From: Glandiceps talaboti
Taxonomy: Eukaryota; Hemichordata; Enteropneusta; Spengelidae
Length of the DNA stretch: 64,000 nucleotides
Direction of reading: 5' to 3'
Assembly: GCF_964340395.1 (NCBI RefSeq)
Contig: NC_135565.1
Coordinates: 19,826,709-19,890,708 of the forward strand
The position numbers and the translations under genes are program-made. Numbering within the stretch: the stretch's first letter is position 1; each line of letters opens with the position of its first letter. Shown here one piece after another: positions 1 to 14,647 of the stretch. The notes under the pieces were generated by a model that searched no databases, was not told the origin of the DNA, and worked only from the letters and a program-made list of their open reading frames with translations.

Positions 1-3000
1 CCTCTTTTTCAGATGCAAGTTGATTTTTAAAAAAATTTAGTTAATTAAAAAAAAACGTAAGTAAAGAAAACATTTTTCACATCCTTGTCATCAGAAAAAT
101 AATTTTCGTGATCCCACTCCAAAACCGATTTCTGAATTACGAAAAAGTTACATTCAAACGATATTTTCTTATTTTTCAATTCGGCGGGAGATAACTCGAG
201 CTCGTGACTACAGTAGCCGGAGGGCTGTTAATACGTCAGTGGTTATAATGCTATCTACTGGTCGGCATCAAACTGTTCAAAGCGTAAGCTTTTTACCTTT
301 AATTGCGAGTTAACAACTTTATTAGCGGAAAAACTCGACTAACACTATACTCATTCAAAAGTTATTATATTCCGAATCAATAACAGTATTATTAGATTGA
401 TGTGTGCATTTCGCTACAACATATGGATCCGATGTCTATTGTTCCTAATTTATCCTCCCGTCGTCTGCCTATATTTCCCGCCGAATTATGCCTTTACAAA
501 AGTGGCCTTCATGACCCTGCGTTGTTTGGCGCGTATGTTCACCAGTGTCCGTGCAATCGTTTTGAATTGAGACAGCGTTCTCTAGTGCACCGTGTCAAGT
601 TGACTTTATCTATCCCTATCATTTGAGTCAAATGTAATCTTTTAACAGATTATTTGAGTATCACTTCTACAACTACATCTCAGATTTTAGGCGGGTAGTT
701 AGAGCTGTCGCTTTTTTATACCGGTGGTATTTAAGTTTTAATTTGGAAGTGAGGCGACCGTATTTTGCGCTGAATGTCCACCGGTGCACCCTGTCGTATG
801 GTTTCAATAACACACTTGATAAATTGCTTCAAACAATTTTAACAAATTTGTCAACGCCAATCAACTATGCCATCATAGAATCGTGTTCAAAAGTGTTATG
901 TACACGTCAGGTCAGTTGTATCCACGGGTAGAGTTACAAATTACCTGGGACAAATTAAATCATGGGTGATGTGCGAAATAACACATGTCAATCATAGAGT
1001 CTAAGCCGATAGTTCAACCTACATCCAGACCAATCTCAAAAACAACATGAAATGAATGTAGAACTACGATTTGACAGATGGTGGTCGGTTATCATTCTCG
1101 ACTGTTTTACAAAAAACGCTGAGTTTGAAAGCCGAAATTAGTCAAGTGAGCAGAAGGGGTGCGCGCTGTTTGGCTGCTATAGTTATCGTGAACAAAAAAA
1201 ACCCCACCGCCTTTGGGGACTCGGCCAATGAGAAAATCATTAACCTTTTAAAATCTAAAGTTTCGTCATTTGGGAGTTCAATGTCACCGATCAAAAACTT
1301 CAGAATGTCGTGATTTCTTTGCCTGGAGTTTCTTTACTAAGCGGTTCCCATCAAATGCCCACCCCTAAGCTGTACTGTTAATTACGTGTTGATTTTGAAA
1401 CTTAGAGATGATCGCAGCTCTTTTGAAGGTACAGTCTCATAACAAATATATAATGTGGATCTCCTTCAAATAGCAAACGCTTCACAAGAATTGTAAATTG
1501 TGGACGATTTGAGGAACTGTGGTGTTAGGTAGCAGGACCGTAAAGCAAGATTTAATGATTTGTCGTCACTGGTTTGAATAAACCATGTTGTCTTGAAGGC
1601 ACCACTATTGTCTATTTATAGACGTGGTCTTTACTCACCATAAACTACACACTGTGGTTCTAAAGAGGACATAATCAGTTGGACATAAAACGTATTGTTG
1701 TTTTTGTCTCGGTACATGTACAATTATAAAACTAAACACACTCTTAATAGTAGTACAAGTTTTCGAATGGGGGTTGAATCCAATTGGCGGGATAAACGAC
1801 AACATAGGCAGCTGAACGTCAACATTTTAGTTCATCAAATATTCTGCAATAAACGAGTGCAAAAACGTCTAGAATCCTCGACTAAAGGTGCGTAAGATGT
1901 ACTAAGTAAAAAAAAAGTTGAAAAATTGCTGACGTTACAGGATTAACACTTCTACCAGTAAGGCCTCACACGTCTGAAATTGTGTCACAGTAGAATAATA
2001 TTATGAATTCAAATAGACTGGAGAAAAATAGGCTCTTTTATCGACTAATTTCGCGCCTTAATGTTTCGTTCCGAAGTCCATCATCAAATTTTGCAACTTC
2101 AAATGAAAAATGTTACAGTTTTTGCAAATCAGCCTGTAAAGACGATTTTATAGCACATGCATTTGTGAATTACAAGTATAACTTTGAACTTAAAGAAATA
2201 GAAATAAAATGTGTCTCTTCTCTCATAACACAATTCTTTATTTCTAAAATTTGGCTTGAATAGAATATCACAAATACAGAGACAACGACATTTTATTTAG
2301 GTTGCCAGCAAAGTCTCTTTTTTAACAAATAGTTATATGTATGAATCGTTTCGACACCTCAAAGAAAGCTGTGTAGTCCTCACAAAAATACGGATTTATT
2401 TCAGTAATGGAGTCTTAGAAACCCTTTTCCCGAAACTTATCAGTCAAATCACTGCCAATATTTCTTCATTTCCATGAAATAGAAACACTGAAAAGCAGAG
2501 CCATTCCCATATATAATTATAAAAATATGAACATATATCGGAAACAAATTTGAAATCTGGTCATTCTTTATCTCACAAAATATTGCTGTTTTTTATTTGG
2601 CACATGATGTCGTCAAACCGGTTAAAGTATTCGTCATTTTCGAGATATCTTTGGAATATTACCCAAAAATAAACAAAAGTTATATACTTTGTCAAATGTG
2701 AAAACTGTTTAACCCTTTCTGTTTGAGCACAGGTTCTTTCTGGGCATAGAGTGACGACAAGTCTCTATGTTTTGAATAAAAAAGACTTTTTGCACATCAT
2801 ATTGGAGATCCAGATCCAGAATCAAAGCACACAGACTTTGATAGTTAGATGATAAATTGCTGTCGACACGGTGATTTCAAAATGACTATGCCCTCACAAA
2901 ACTGCAACTAATTGAGCGTCCATATTTGTGTCACATATGTCTTTGCTACTGGGGGTTTCAACTCTATATTTAATTGATGGGTGACTTTGTAACAACTCCG

Positions 3001-4126
3001 ACCAAGCCAGTGACCTTGGATTCAAATTATCACACAGATGGTCTTCTGGGTTAAAGCGATAGTACATTAGATGAACGTTTTCCCCTCTATAGTATTCGTC
3101 TGATTCTAAGAACATCATGGTGTATATAACACACATTATTTCCCCTCGAAAAGTACTTGAGTTTAAGAAATATTTTTTAATGTTACATTCGTATTTTTTG
3201 TTATCTTTTTTTGCCAAAGTATTTTCTTGTACACAAATTTGTTCAGTTAACGGTTGTGGTCTACGGAATCTCGAAGCTGAGTGTGATCAGTTTTGCAAAC
3301 GAAGTTGACGAAAGCAAACTTTGCTTTGAATGGGGCTTTGTACACAGTACCATAAAGAAGCACGTTAGGTACTTTGACTGTGAGTACACGAATAAAAGTC
3401 CAACCACCCACATCAAACAAAGTCTCTTTCTGTGTTGAATAATCAGTCTTTCAAAGTTTGTCAACAGCAACGCTGTAGGTGAGGGCAAGCTTTTAGTGGC
3501 TTGGCGATTTATTTATAATGTCTCTTATACGAATTCATGTACTCACTTTGGTGGTTTTCAAATAGGTAAAAGATTGGCACGAGTGCCTTTTGACTAATCA
3601 TTATGCCTGCTACCGTGTGTCTACAAAGTAACGTCAATTTTAAGTAGGGCTCTTGCTGGCCCGTGACATTTCCAAGGTTGGCCCCAAATTCTCATCAAAC
3701 CGTTCGTCGCTAGTCGGAGTAATCTGCCCACTCTCGCGGAAGAAGTGCGTTCTACTGTTGCCGCAAAAAGGCCATGAAGTTTTTACAACGGTGCCGTAAG
3801 CCCCATAGATGCAAAACTGTTTTAAAAATACAGTTGAATCGTGCAGGTATACAAAAATATGATGACGATGTAATTATTCCTAACATTAATATCATAATAG
3901 AGTAAAAAGGTTCACAGATTTCATCCAAAACGCCACCAATGTCAGTCCAATGTAGGTAAACGTGGATAATGTTGAGTTTAACATGTCTACAATTTGAAAT
4001 GATAACTACAGCATTGATTCTGAAATATCTAGATATATATTAGTCAGAGTTTGACTACTTTATATTGGTTTATAGTTGATTCGTGTTATGATAAACATTT
4101 GCTTGGTTTCTTTTTCCGTTTCCTCA

Positions 4127-4127
4127 C

Positions 4128-4203
<76 letters not shown>

Positions 4204-4212
4204 CATTAGCAC

Positions 4213-4283
<71 letters not shown>
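4127..4283. repeat. (CTGT)n followed by (TA)n
   Basis: About 19 CTGT units run to about 4204, then a short linker, then an uninterrupted TA run from about 4214. The open frame across it (poly-SVCL then poly-IY) is a repeat artefact. Confidence 0.97.
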
Positions 4284-4284
<1 letters not shown>

Positions 4285-4799
4285 GCATGATATATACGCT
4301 TGTTTAAGACTTCCACAGTTATGTAAAATACAAGACCCATAACAAACTGTATATTCACAGAATATTGTTTGACTAAGATTACAGTTTCACACTCGAGACA
4401 ATATAATACTAGTTAATGATATTAGCTTACATGCTGGTAGAAATCAAAACTAGCTTTGTAGGATTTACACTATTGTGGTTTGTCATTTGATGTGTTCATA
4501 TGGTTTGTGATATTTTCGACAATTCTGTTTTGAAATATGCCTGGTTGTGTGTCGCTTTTGATTTCCGCCGTCAAATGCTATGTTTTGACCACCAACGTCT
4601 GGTCGATCTGAGCACTACAATAGTCATTTTCTGTTGTATTTGATTCTTTCACCTGACAAAGTAAATGTAAGTGGTACAGTTGTAACCGAGACCGATGTGT
4701 TTTCAGTTAAAATCAGTGTTTTACAAAATATACTGACATAGAGCACACCCTAAGCTTATTTAAAAATCAATTAATGTTAACTAATAGGAATAGTATGTG

Positions 4800-5010
4800 C
4801 AACAAGACATACCGCACTAGCAACTGAAAAATTGTTTTTGAATTGGTAGAAATAATGACTAAATCGTAATAGCATACACCCTGAATAGTATTGAATCACC
4901 TGATGGTAAACGTAATCATATAGCTGTATACATAATATAGTACAATAATCTAATCAAAATGATTATTAGGTCCGCACCCTAAAATTATCAAGCCATGATT
5001 TCAACCTGTT
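4800..5010. repeat. Dispersed repeat family, copy 1 (second copy at 49500)
   Basis: The segment reading GCACTAGCAACTG, then ATAGCATACACCCTGAATAG, then TTGAATCACCTGATGGTAAA and ending GATTTCAACCTG resembles 49500-49710 at moderate divergence and in the same orientation. No coding capacity or clear termini are visible. The class is unknown; it may be an old SINE or DNA-transposon remnant. Confidence 0.55.
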
Positions 5011-5280
5011 GCTCTACAACTTATGGATGAAATGGATTTCATGTTATTGGTATTTTAACTATTTTCAGTGAATATATTGTTGATTTTCTGATGAAACAAG
5101 TAATACTCCTGTTACAGCTAGTGTTACTTTAAGACTGTGACGTTATTTGTTAGTAACTAATGAATTACGTCATGGCTTCATCTTTATATTAAACTTCTTG
5201 TTGTGATCTCTAACCTCTGTTAGACATGGTTATACGTTAACACTATGTACGCTGGCCATGGAAACACCAACATTCAAAAT

Positions 5281-5486
5281 TTCTCTTCTTCCACGTTTGA
5301 TTGGCAAAGAGACATGTGTCAAACAAATCACTTGTACCTCTTCAGTGCCTAAACAGGATCTAACAGAAATGATCCAAATGACCCCCAGCGAGTCTGGACC
5401 ATTCTGTCAGACCCAGTTTAGAAACTGAAGAAGAATTGATTTGTTCAAAACGTGTTTGTTTGCCAATCAAAAGTGGAAGAAGAGAG
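5281..5486. mobile_element. Foldback (MITE-like) element, about 206 bp
   Basis: The whole segment is one long imperfect hairpin. The left arm starts TTCTCTTCTTCCAC and the right arm ends GTGGAAGAAGAGAG. Pairing continues inward through TTTGATTGGCAAA, AACAAATCA, CTTCAG and CTAAAC to a loop near 5376-5394 (GACCCCCAGCG). No open frame fits a transposase. It is probably a non-autonomous element; a large structured RNA hairpin is the alternative. Confidence 0.7.
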
Positions 5487-8149
<2,663 letters not shown>

Positions 8150-8377
8150 CCAATGTATAAATCTAGTAAATATCTATTTTAATCCTCTTACAATAATTGA
8201 AAGGGAAAACCAAAAATTTTGATTTATATAATCTATGACAAAACTTATGATTTTTTTTACTGTGCTTTGCAGCATATGGTTTAATACTCCATTGAGATAT
8301 GAAATGATATTACATTTACACAATGGTATGCTGACGATATAGATTGGTATTAATTAGGGTATGATTTATGATTTATG

Positions 8378-8876
8378 ATTTATGATGATATGATATGATA
8401 TGGTATGATATATGATATGATACGATACGATACGATACCATCTGATCTGATCTGATCTGATATGATATGATTTGATATGATATGATATGATATGATATGA
8501 TATGATATGATATATGATATGATATGATATGCTATATGATCTGATCTGATATGATATGATTTGATATGATATGATATGATATGATATGATATGATATGAT
8601 ATGATATGATATGATATATGATATGATATGATATGATATATGATATGATATGATATGATATGATATGATAATATATATGATATGATATGATATGATGTGA
8701 TATGATACAACACTCACGATATGATATACGATATAAATTATAAAATAATATAATATAAATTATAATACTGCATCATATAAATTCATACGTCATAATCATA
8801 TCATATCATAAATCACATCACATCACATCATATCATATCACATCACATCATATCATATATCATATATCATATATCA
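8378..8876. repeat. Pentamer (TGATA)n array followed by its inverse
   Basis: From 8378 to about 8708 the pentamer TGATA, with CTGAT and ACGAT variants, is repeated about 65 times. After an AT-rich spacer, 8795-8876 carries the reverse-complement pentamers (ATCAT, ATCAC, ATATC). The two halves can pair. Confidence 0.9.
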
Positions 8877-10044
8877 GAATTGTACCAACGATTGATGATT
8901 TAACAAATGAAATAAAAAATATAAATAAATTGCCGAACAAAAAAAATCACGTCTTAATAAACCATTGACTCAGAGTAAATGAATAAATAGTCTTGCAAAG
9001 AAAAACCCAATATTTTTATCAATGTGCCGCAAATTACAGTTAATACGACTTGTAAGTACAGTGGCCACAGTAGCAAGCCTTTCTCCAAATATGGTATGGG
9101 AAATGTATCATGATTTGGCTAATCACTGCAGGGGGTCGTTGATATTTATCTTTTTCATTGGTATTTCATGTAAGTAGGGGGTCTCGTCTACCAGATTGTC
9201 TCTGAGGGGGTACAACGTGTGAGACACGACTATAGCCTTGTTCAAACCAAACACACAATACCCAACTATAATTACAATCGATGTGTATGTTTTTGTCTTT
9301 GTTAAAATGTGAACTCCGTTTTGTAAGATAACTATCGTTCGGCACCCTCTAACGAGCACCGATTGCTGAGATTGGTAGAAAGTAGAAGTGGCTCTTTACT
9401 GTATTAAAAGTCCGTTTGTCTTATAAAATCTTTTAAATAAACTCGTTAGTTTTAGAGAAATCGAGGAGTGAAAATGGCGCACCATCTACACATATCGATC
9501 TGTATGGACGTGTAGTCGAGTAGTTTGAGAGATGCAAGGAATAGTGCAGCTTGATTTTCTTAGAAGAGTAAAATTGCAAAATTAGGCGGCAAATGTGAAA
9601 ATACTCGATGCTTCTATAAAGAAAGTGGGGAATTTCAGGTTGTTACGTTATCAATCCGTACGCTGACGAGTGATGCAAGTTGAAGGACGCCCCCAAGTTT
9701 CACGGAGTTCTGCTGATGGTCGACACGCTCTTCTGGCGCTCTGAACGCAACAACCAATGAATGCGAAGCGAAACATTTAATTCGTATACACTGCTATCTG
9801 TGAACGGTGATATGGTTTTACAAATTACCAAGACTGTGTTAACTTTCAAATGAAACTCAATTACTACATGTCCATTTAGTCACAAATAAACAACCATTGA
9901 TGGGTCACATTTAACTAATTATCCGGTCAAAGGCACAATGGACCAAGAAAAACAAGAACCATTGAAAAGAAAACACTGAAAGCAAAGCTCGATTTAAGTG
10001 AAACAAGTCGGGGTAGATTTGTAGCAACGTACGGGTATATTTAC
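8877..10044. other. Intron 2 sequence next to Dbx exon 2
   Basis: No exon, tandem repeat or mobile element recognised. The short open frame near 9123-9359 (minus) has no features I know. Confidence 0.5.
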
Positions 10045-10158
10045 CTGGGAAGTAAGGACTTCTCGCTATCGGTTGTAGCGGCGAATCATAAAATGGTCTG
10101 GGGAGATTTGGAATTGGTTTGGCAGGAGCGTAGGAACTGAACGCACTTGAGTTTGTAC
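10045..10158 (-). CDS. Dbx: Dbx homeobox protein, exon 2
   Basis: A 114-nt internal exon. On the minus strand a pyrimidine-rich acceptor TGTTCTTCTAG ends at 10159 and a donor CAG|GTAAAT starts at 10044. Phase 1 on both sides joins exon 1 cleanly; codon 105 is completed as Gly. It encodes residues 105-142, including the block LPRPFYDSPLQPIARSPYFP. From memory this aligns with the conserved segment ending IRSSYFP that precedes the homeodomain in vertebrate Dbx1. The reading frame stays open for the whole exon. The next exon should start in phase 1 and lead into the homeodomain, but I do not find it in the window. Exon boundaries are inferred from splice motifs and homology, not transcripts. Confidence 0.85.
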
Positions 10159-10919
10159 CTAGAAGAACATTAAGTATGAAATGTTAAAACATCACATAAA
10201 TTTTTTTACTGATATTTAAATATTACTTTAATTAAATAATTAACTTCTAATCAGTCTCAATATAAGTATTGTAAAAATCCATTTCCAAATAAAATTGATT
10301 GGTTTTAGTTAACATTCGAAGTTGGTGAAATGTTTTAAGAGTCGAAAAGATAACTTCTTTTGTGTTCTGACTAAGGGTGTATTATTTTTGTCGTTGAAGG
10401 TCAATTATCAAAGTAGAGTTAACTTCGACAAAAGAGTTACACTGGTTAGGAGAGACAAGCATCGTCCGTATAAGAATACCAGTCACTTTGGGCTTGAAAT
10501 CACAGACGTCTACGTTGAAATGTACAAAAAAAAAATAATATTAACAAATTTCGCTCAATGTTGATTCAAGATTTTGGAGTTGAAAACCAGAAATGTACAT
10601 AAGGTGTCGAAAACCCATCAAGTAAGATAGTGTTTATTGAACGAATTAGTAGAAATCCGTAAAATGTTGATCTTTGGCCAACAATTAGGTTGTGTATACA
10701 TTGCAATACGTTTTATTGGTAGCATATTGCACGTTAAGTTTGTATACTGAATTGCCGATAGCTGTGTATGTTTCATTGAAATCCATCACCTCTCACCATT
10801 TGATGTTAATCCGGCCAATGAATGTCAGCAATACAATTCATAGACCCATCATAAAACCAAATCAAATGAAATGAAATTAACATCACTGAAATAAATGAGA
10901 AAGTTTGACTTCGTCTCAC
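10159..10919 (-). other. Dbx: Dbx intron 1 (761 bp)
   Basis: Bounded by donor ACAG|GTGAGA at 10919 and acceptor CTAG at 10160-10159. It holds an AT-rich cluster near 10230-10252 with several overlapping TAAT/ATTA cores, the kind of site homeodomain proteins bind. I see no other feature. Confidence 0.75.
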
Positions 10920-11232
10920 CTGTGGACGTCGTAGCCGACGAAAGAATTGCATTTACGCCAAATTTTAAATATGTTCCCGTAGTTTCTGCCGCGGTGGTCG
11001 AAACAGCTGTCGAGGTACATGTGCGGCATTCTGAGTTCATGCATAGAGTGGGTACCGTCGTAACGGATTGCGTTGTTGGTATGGGTCTTGCTATACAACA
11101 AGTCGGTGTGCTGTTCCGAAGTAGGTTTTCCACATAGAAAGATGTACTCGCTGAAGTTGGTGGCGGTGGGGCTGTTGGGGGACGGAACACGTTTTGGTAG
11201 ACGGGAGAAGGTGCAAGTACGTTGTGAAACAT
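10920..11232 (-). CDS. Dbx: Dbx homeobox protein, exon 1 (N-terminus)
   Basis: Encodes residues 1-104 plus the first base of codon 105, starting at ATG 11232-11230 with MFHNVLAPSPVYQNVFRPP. Dbx proteins are nuclear homeodomain transcription factors that pattern ventral/intermediate neural progenitors, largely as repressors. Family marks: an FYVENLL motif at residues 32-38 (eh1 form FxVxxLL, Groucho/TLE binding) after a proline-rich stretch, and YLKFGVNAILSS at residues 88-99, nearly identical to vertebrate Dbx1 as I recall it; its FGVNAIL core is also eh1-like. The middle (residues 41-87) is Thr/Ser-rich and variable. The exon ends in a good donor, ACAG|GTGAGA. The homeodomain is not in this exon, as expected. 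A second minus-strand frame opens at 11444 and overlaps this start; it would act as an upstream frame if transcription starts above it. Confidence 0.9.
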
Positions 11233-11560
11233 AGTGGAACAAAATCGAATGTGTTATCCAAGGTCGTAATATACTTCGCTTTCAGTAAAGCTAGAAGGGA
11301 CGTGACCGTGACAATATTTTCGCCACATACACAAGTTGTCTCCCAACACTCATCCACTGTTCTTTGAATGGTTACCCACAGTATCAATGCTTTGGCACAC
11401 TGTATATGAGATACACTGTGGACCGGTTTATCAACACTATCCATTCACAGGTGTCATTGCTTCGTCATTTTGATTGACAGTCGCTAGTGGGCGGGGATTG
11501 GTCCACTGCCTCGGTTGTAGCCATGTTTGCTATAGCTCTACCAAAGAGAAGAGGGCGGGC
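11233..11560 (-). promoter_or_regulatory. Dbx: Dbx 5' flank: DECA, GC box and CCAAT cluster
   Basis: Within 31 bp the + strand reads TGATTGACAG (11471-11480), GGGCGGGG (11489-11496) and ATTGG (11497-11501). On the gene strand these are a CCAAT box, a GC box and a PBX-MEIS/PREP decamer, about 240-270 bp above the ATG. No convincing TATA box was seen. A second GC box (GGGCGGGC, about 11553) and CCAAT box (GTATTGG, about 11598) lie farther up. The transcription start is unknown. Confidence 0.55.
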
Positions 11561-13508
11561 ATAATTTTTTCATCACTCGTGTCTGGCTTTTGTCGCGTAT
11601 TGGAAAGAACGCCTCCTATGTAATGGTCATTGAGAACGACTCGAAATCGGCTACTGAAGGACTCATTGAATTAATCACGGGGCAATGGTACAGCATTTGG
11701 ACAGCTTCCCAATGCCAATGAATTCAGTAGTTCCAATACCATAACAACTATTGCCATGATCACCATCAATATAAAACATCAACATAACTCTACTAAATCA
11801 AAAAACATCCGCTAAACAATTTTATAACCAATTTTCCATGTAATAACTGTTCAGCACCTGTTTACGAAAATGAAATTAAAAGTACTCAAATTGCTTGCAA
11901 GTTTGATTTTTTTCCTGTTATGCATATTTTAATAAAATCTCATATAGTTTATGACTCAATTTTAATGCCATTGGAGTTCCGCAATTTAATATTCAAAAAG
12001 TCTCCTTAACATAACATTGTCAAATATTTCAGAATTCCACAAATGTTCATTGTATGGATTCTCTGTATTGTAGACCGAGTCCATAAATTTTGCGTGTGTG
12101 ATCTTTCAAACAAAACCAAAACGACTTCCGAGGTAAACAATAGGTACCTAAATAAGCTTTCCGAAGTGGCGCTCTTGTGCTGCGGAAAGGCTCTGTTTGT
12201 CGTATAAGACCGCCTGCGGCGAAACTGAGCATAATTCCCTTGTAGCATTTATAGTAAAAACCCACACAAATGTAAGAAACAAACCAAATATAACACAATG
12301 TTAATAAATTGTATGACTTGCCGAACAATACCATGAATTGAAGGCAAAGCATTTATATCCCTCTTTGAATATAAAATTCAGTACCGCATCAGTGAGTAAC
12401 ACGACCTTATAGAACTTGGTGTGATTCTACTAGTAATCACTACAACAAACCAAATTATACTACAAGATTCAAAAAGAAAGACATTACAATGACTTCTGTT
12501 CAACATTACATCTAGCCTACAAAAGTCAGAAAAGGATGGGTCACTTACTCGAACATGACGATTTGGTTTCGATTTGTACCATAAAGTGGTTTTGGGAATT
12601 TCTTTGTAAAGTTTCAGATACACTTTTATGCTGTATTTGTGAAACTCAGAGATCGCCACTGTTTGGTGTCCTGGATCTGTCATTTACTCTTTTAAGACAC
12701 AGTGAAAGATACAATTAGTTTTCAATTAACACATTTGTTAAACGCTTTGATTAATACTGTACTTTGGAGTCTTGTAGCGGCGTGATTGATATATTGGTAC
12801 AGTGGTGGTTGACCATGGTTGAGAGTGTACCGCTATGATTAAATCGAACTACTGTCAGGAAACTGTCCTCTTCTGAAACACCGTTCAAAGCCCCTTTTCG
12901 TATTAGGATTACAAGTTAGCTGTGAAAAAGGTTGTCTGACAAAGCTATAGGAAAGATTAGTCCAGAACAAAAAATTGATCCTGTGTGACTTGATGACTAC
13001 ATTAAAGACAGAATAACACGAGAACCTATGATTGAGATCCAGGCCTTTAACTTCACTAAGAGTTAACCTCAGATTTACACAAAATGATAATGACAAATGA
13101 AAGATAAAGAAAGCTTGTTATACTTTCGGCTCAGACCCGTCACTTGTGAATTGTTGTTCTGAGCCATTGGGTGGTATTTTGCGTCCGTGTAGAATCTCCA
13201 TGCACTCTTTTTCTCACGTGCAATGAATATACACAAGGGGTATCAACTGTTTAAATGCGGGATGTACAAGGAGTGTGGTCACAGGATGGGTTGTATGTTC
13301 TGGTTGGAGTTGAAGGACAAAGGGATTAAGTTGTCACATAAACACGCGCACATACAGAAATGCACGTTGTTAACTGTGCATAATTTCATGAGGTAATGGC
13401 AACTCTTGAAAGAAAATTTTAGCAATTTTAGTTACATCGTGGTATCACGTTGGGGTATAATAATTCGGGGACTAAAACAGTTTCGCTTTTCTATCCTGAG
13501 GCTCTTTA
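11561..13508. other. Dbx upstream flank, no gene recognised
   Basis: Moderate complexity. It contains a TTAATCACGG homeodomain-type core near 11673. The overlapping short minus-strand frames at 12006-12352 and 12378-12683 have no recognisable domain. Confidence 0.5.
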
Positions 13509-13824
13509 GGCTGGGGTCAGAATTTACTGAGGGAGGGGGAGGGAGGGTGGCTGGGAAGAAATTAGTTTGTTCAAAATATATTCGAGAGAAAGAGAGAGAG
13601 CCGAGAGACAGGCAGACAGACAGACAGCCAGCCAGCCAGCCAGACAGACAGACAGACAGACAGTCAGACAGACAGACAGACAGACAGAGGAAGGCATACA
13701 CATATACATTCGCATGGTTAGCCCCCTTTCAGACCATCAGAATTTTCATGCCACCCCTTTGAACCCTCATTTTTTTCATGCCCCCCCCCCCCGTTTCTCC
13801 CTGCCGTAAATTCTGACCCCAGCC
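13509..13824. mobile_element. Harbinger-like non-autonomous element, 316 bp
   Basis: Terminal inverted repeats start GGCTGGGGTCAGAATTTAC on the left and end with the complement on the right (GTAAATTCTGACCCCAGCC). Each is followed inward by a G-rich (left) or C-rich (right) tract. The element is flanked by TTA on both sides (13506-13508 and 13825-13827), fitting the TWA target duplication of PIF/Harbinger elements. The interior holds a (GACA)n array and no transposase. Confidence 0.75.
13607..13689. repeat. (GACA)n with CAGC interruption
   Basis: Tetranucleotide array inside the 13509-13824 element; a short (GA)n precedes it. Confidence 0.95.
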
Positions 13825-14062
13825 TTAAATACATCTATCACATATTTGACGACTCTAATTTGCTTCTAAATTCATAACGTATTTGCACTTTGTTCACAGA
13901 TGTAAGTTGAAAACCGACCCTTGGCCTTATTAGCTGCAGTATGTCACTTACAAATATTTTTTTTTTCAAAGTTTATCAAAGTTGGTTTAAGGCACTAAAA
14001 CACTCAAGATTGCAAGTATTCCAAATAGAATCCAGTTAACCTGAAAAACCCCCGTCATCTTG
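13825..14062. other. Non-coding stretch
   Basis: Nothing recognised. Confidence 0.4.
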
Positions 14063-14312
14063 CGCAACAGAAATCTTACTAATAATTAGTAACATTGTTA
14101 CATTTTGTCGTCTGCCTCAACAAAAATCTAACCAACATTGCTACATTGTATCGTAAATCGCGTCAAACGTGTAAGTATAATTGTTACATTTTAATCCATA
14201 TAAGGGTGCCTATCACCGAAAGTTAGCTAACACAAACAAAAATTTAGCAATGTTGTTAAGATGTTTATCGTAGTTGGTGAAATGTAGCAATCAGTTTTAG
14301 TAAGATATGTTG
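14063..14312. mobile_element. Possible degenerate inverted-repeat element
   Basis: ATCTTACTAA followed by TTGTTACATTTTG on the left is mirrored on the right by CAATCAGTTTTAGTAAGAT and GTGAAATGTAGCAA. TTGTTACATTTT-like subrepeats recur inside. Divergence is high and no target duplication is clear. Confidence 0.35.
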
Positions 14313-14647
14313 TGTCGGACAACATTCTGTTCCAGAGTAACTGACCGCCATTGTAGTAGTTATTAATCTCTGTATAAAACAATATTTTATTCATCTTTAT
14401 CCAATCTACGTAATATCCATTTCACAGATCTAGCCATGAATAGTTGAACCAATTTATTTTGGATAACACGTATATCAATATAAATTAAATATTGGACATG
14501 GATATTGAGTCAGGTTATGGAGGTGGTTGTGAATGCCTCTTTTATCACATGACATTCTGGTAGAGTAACAATAAGGCATACCTAAAAGGCACTAAGCCCA
14601 ACCTTTATTTGATAACGATGTCACACTTATTAAAGTCTGTTACAGGT

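Noticed and set aside
2894-3217. 107-codon minus-strand frame in Dbx intron 2, considered as a homeobox exon
   Set aside because: It lacks any homeodomain motif (no WFQNRR, no helix 1 pattern).
10895-11137. Plus-strand frame of 80 codons over Dbx exon 1
   Set aside because: Antisense shadow. The minus strand has the conserved Dbx motifs and the splice donor.
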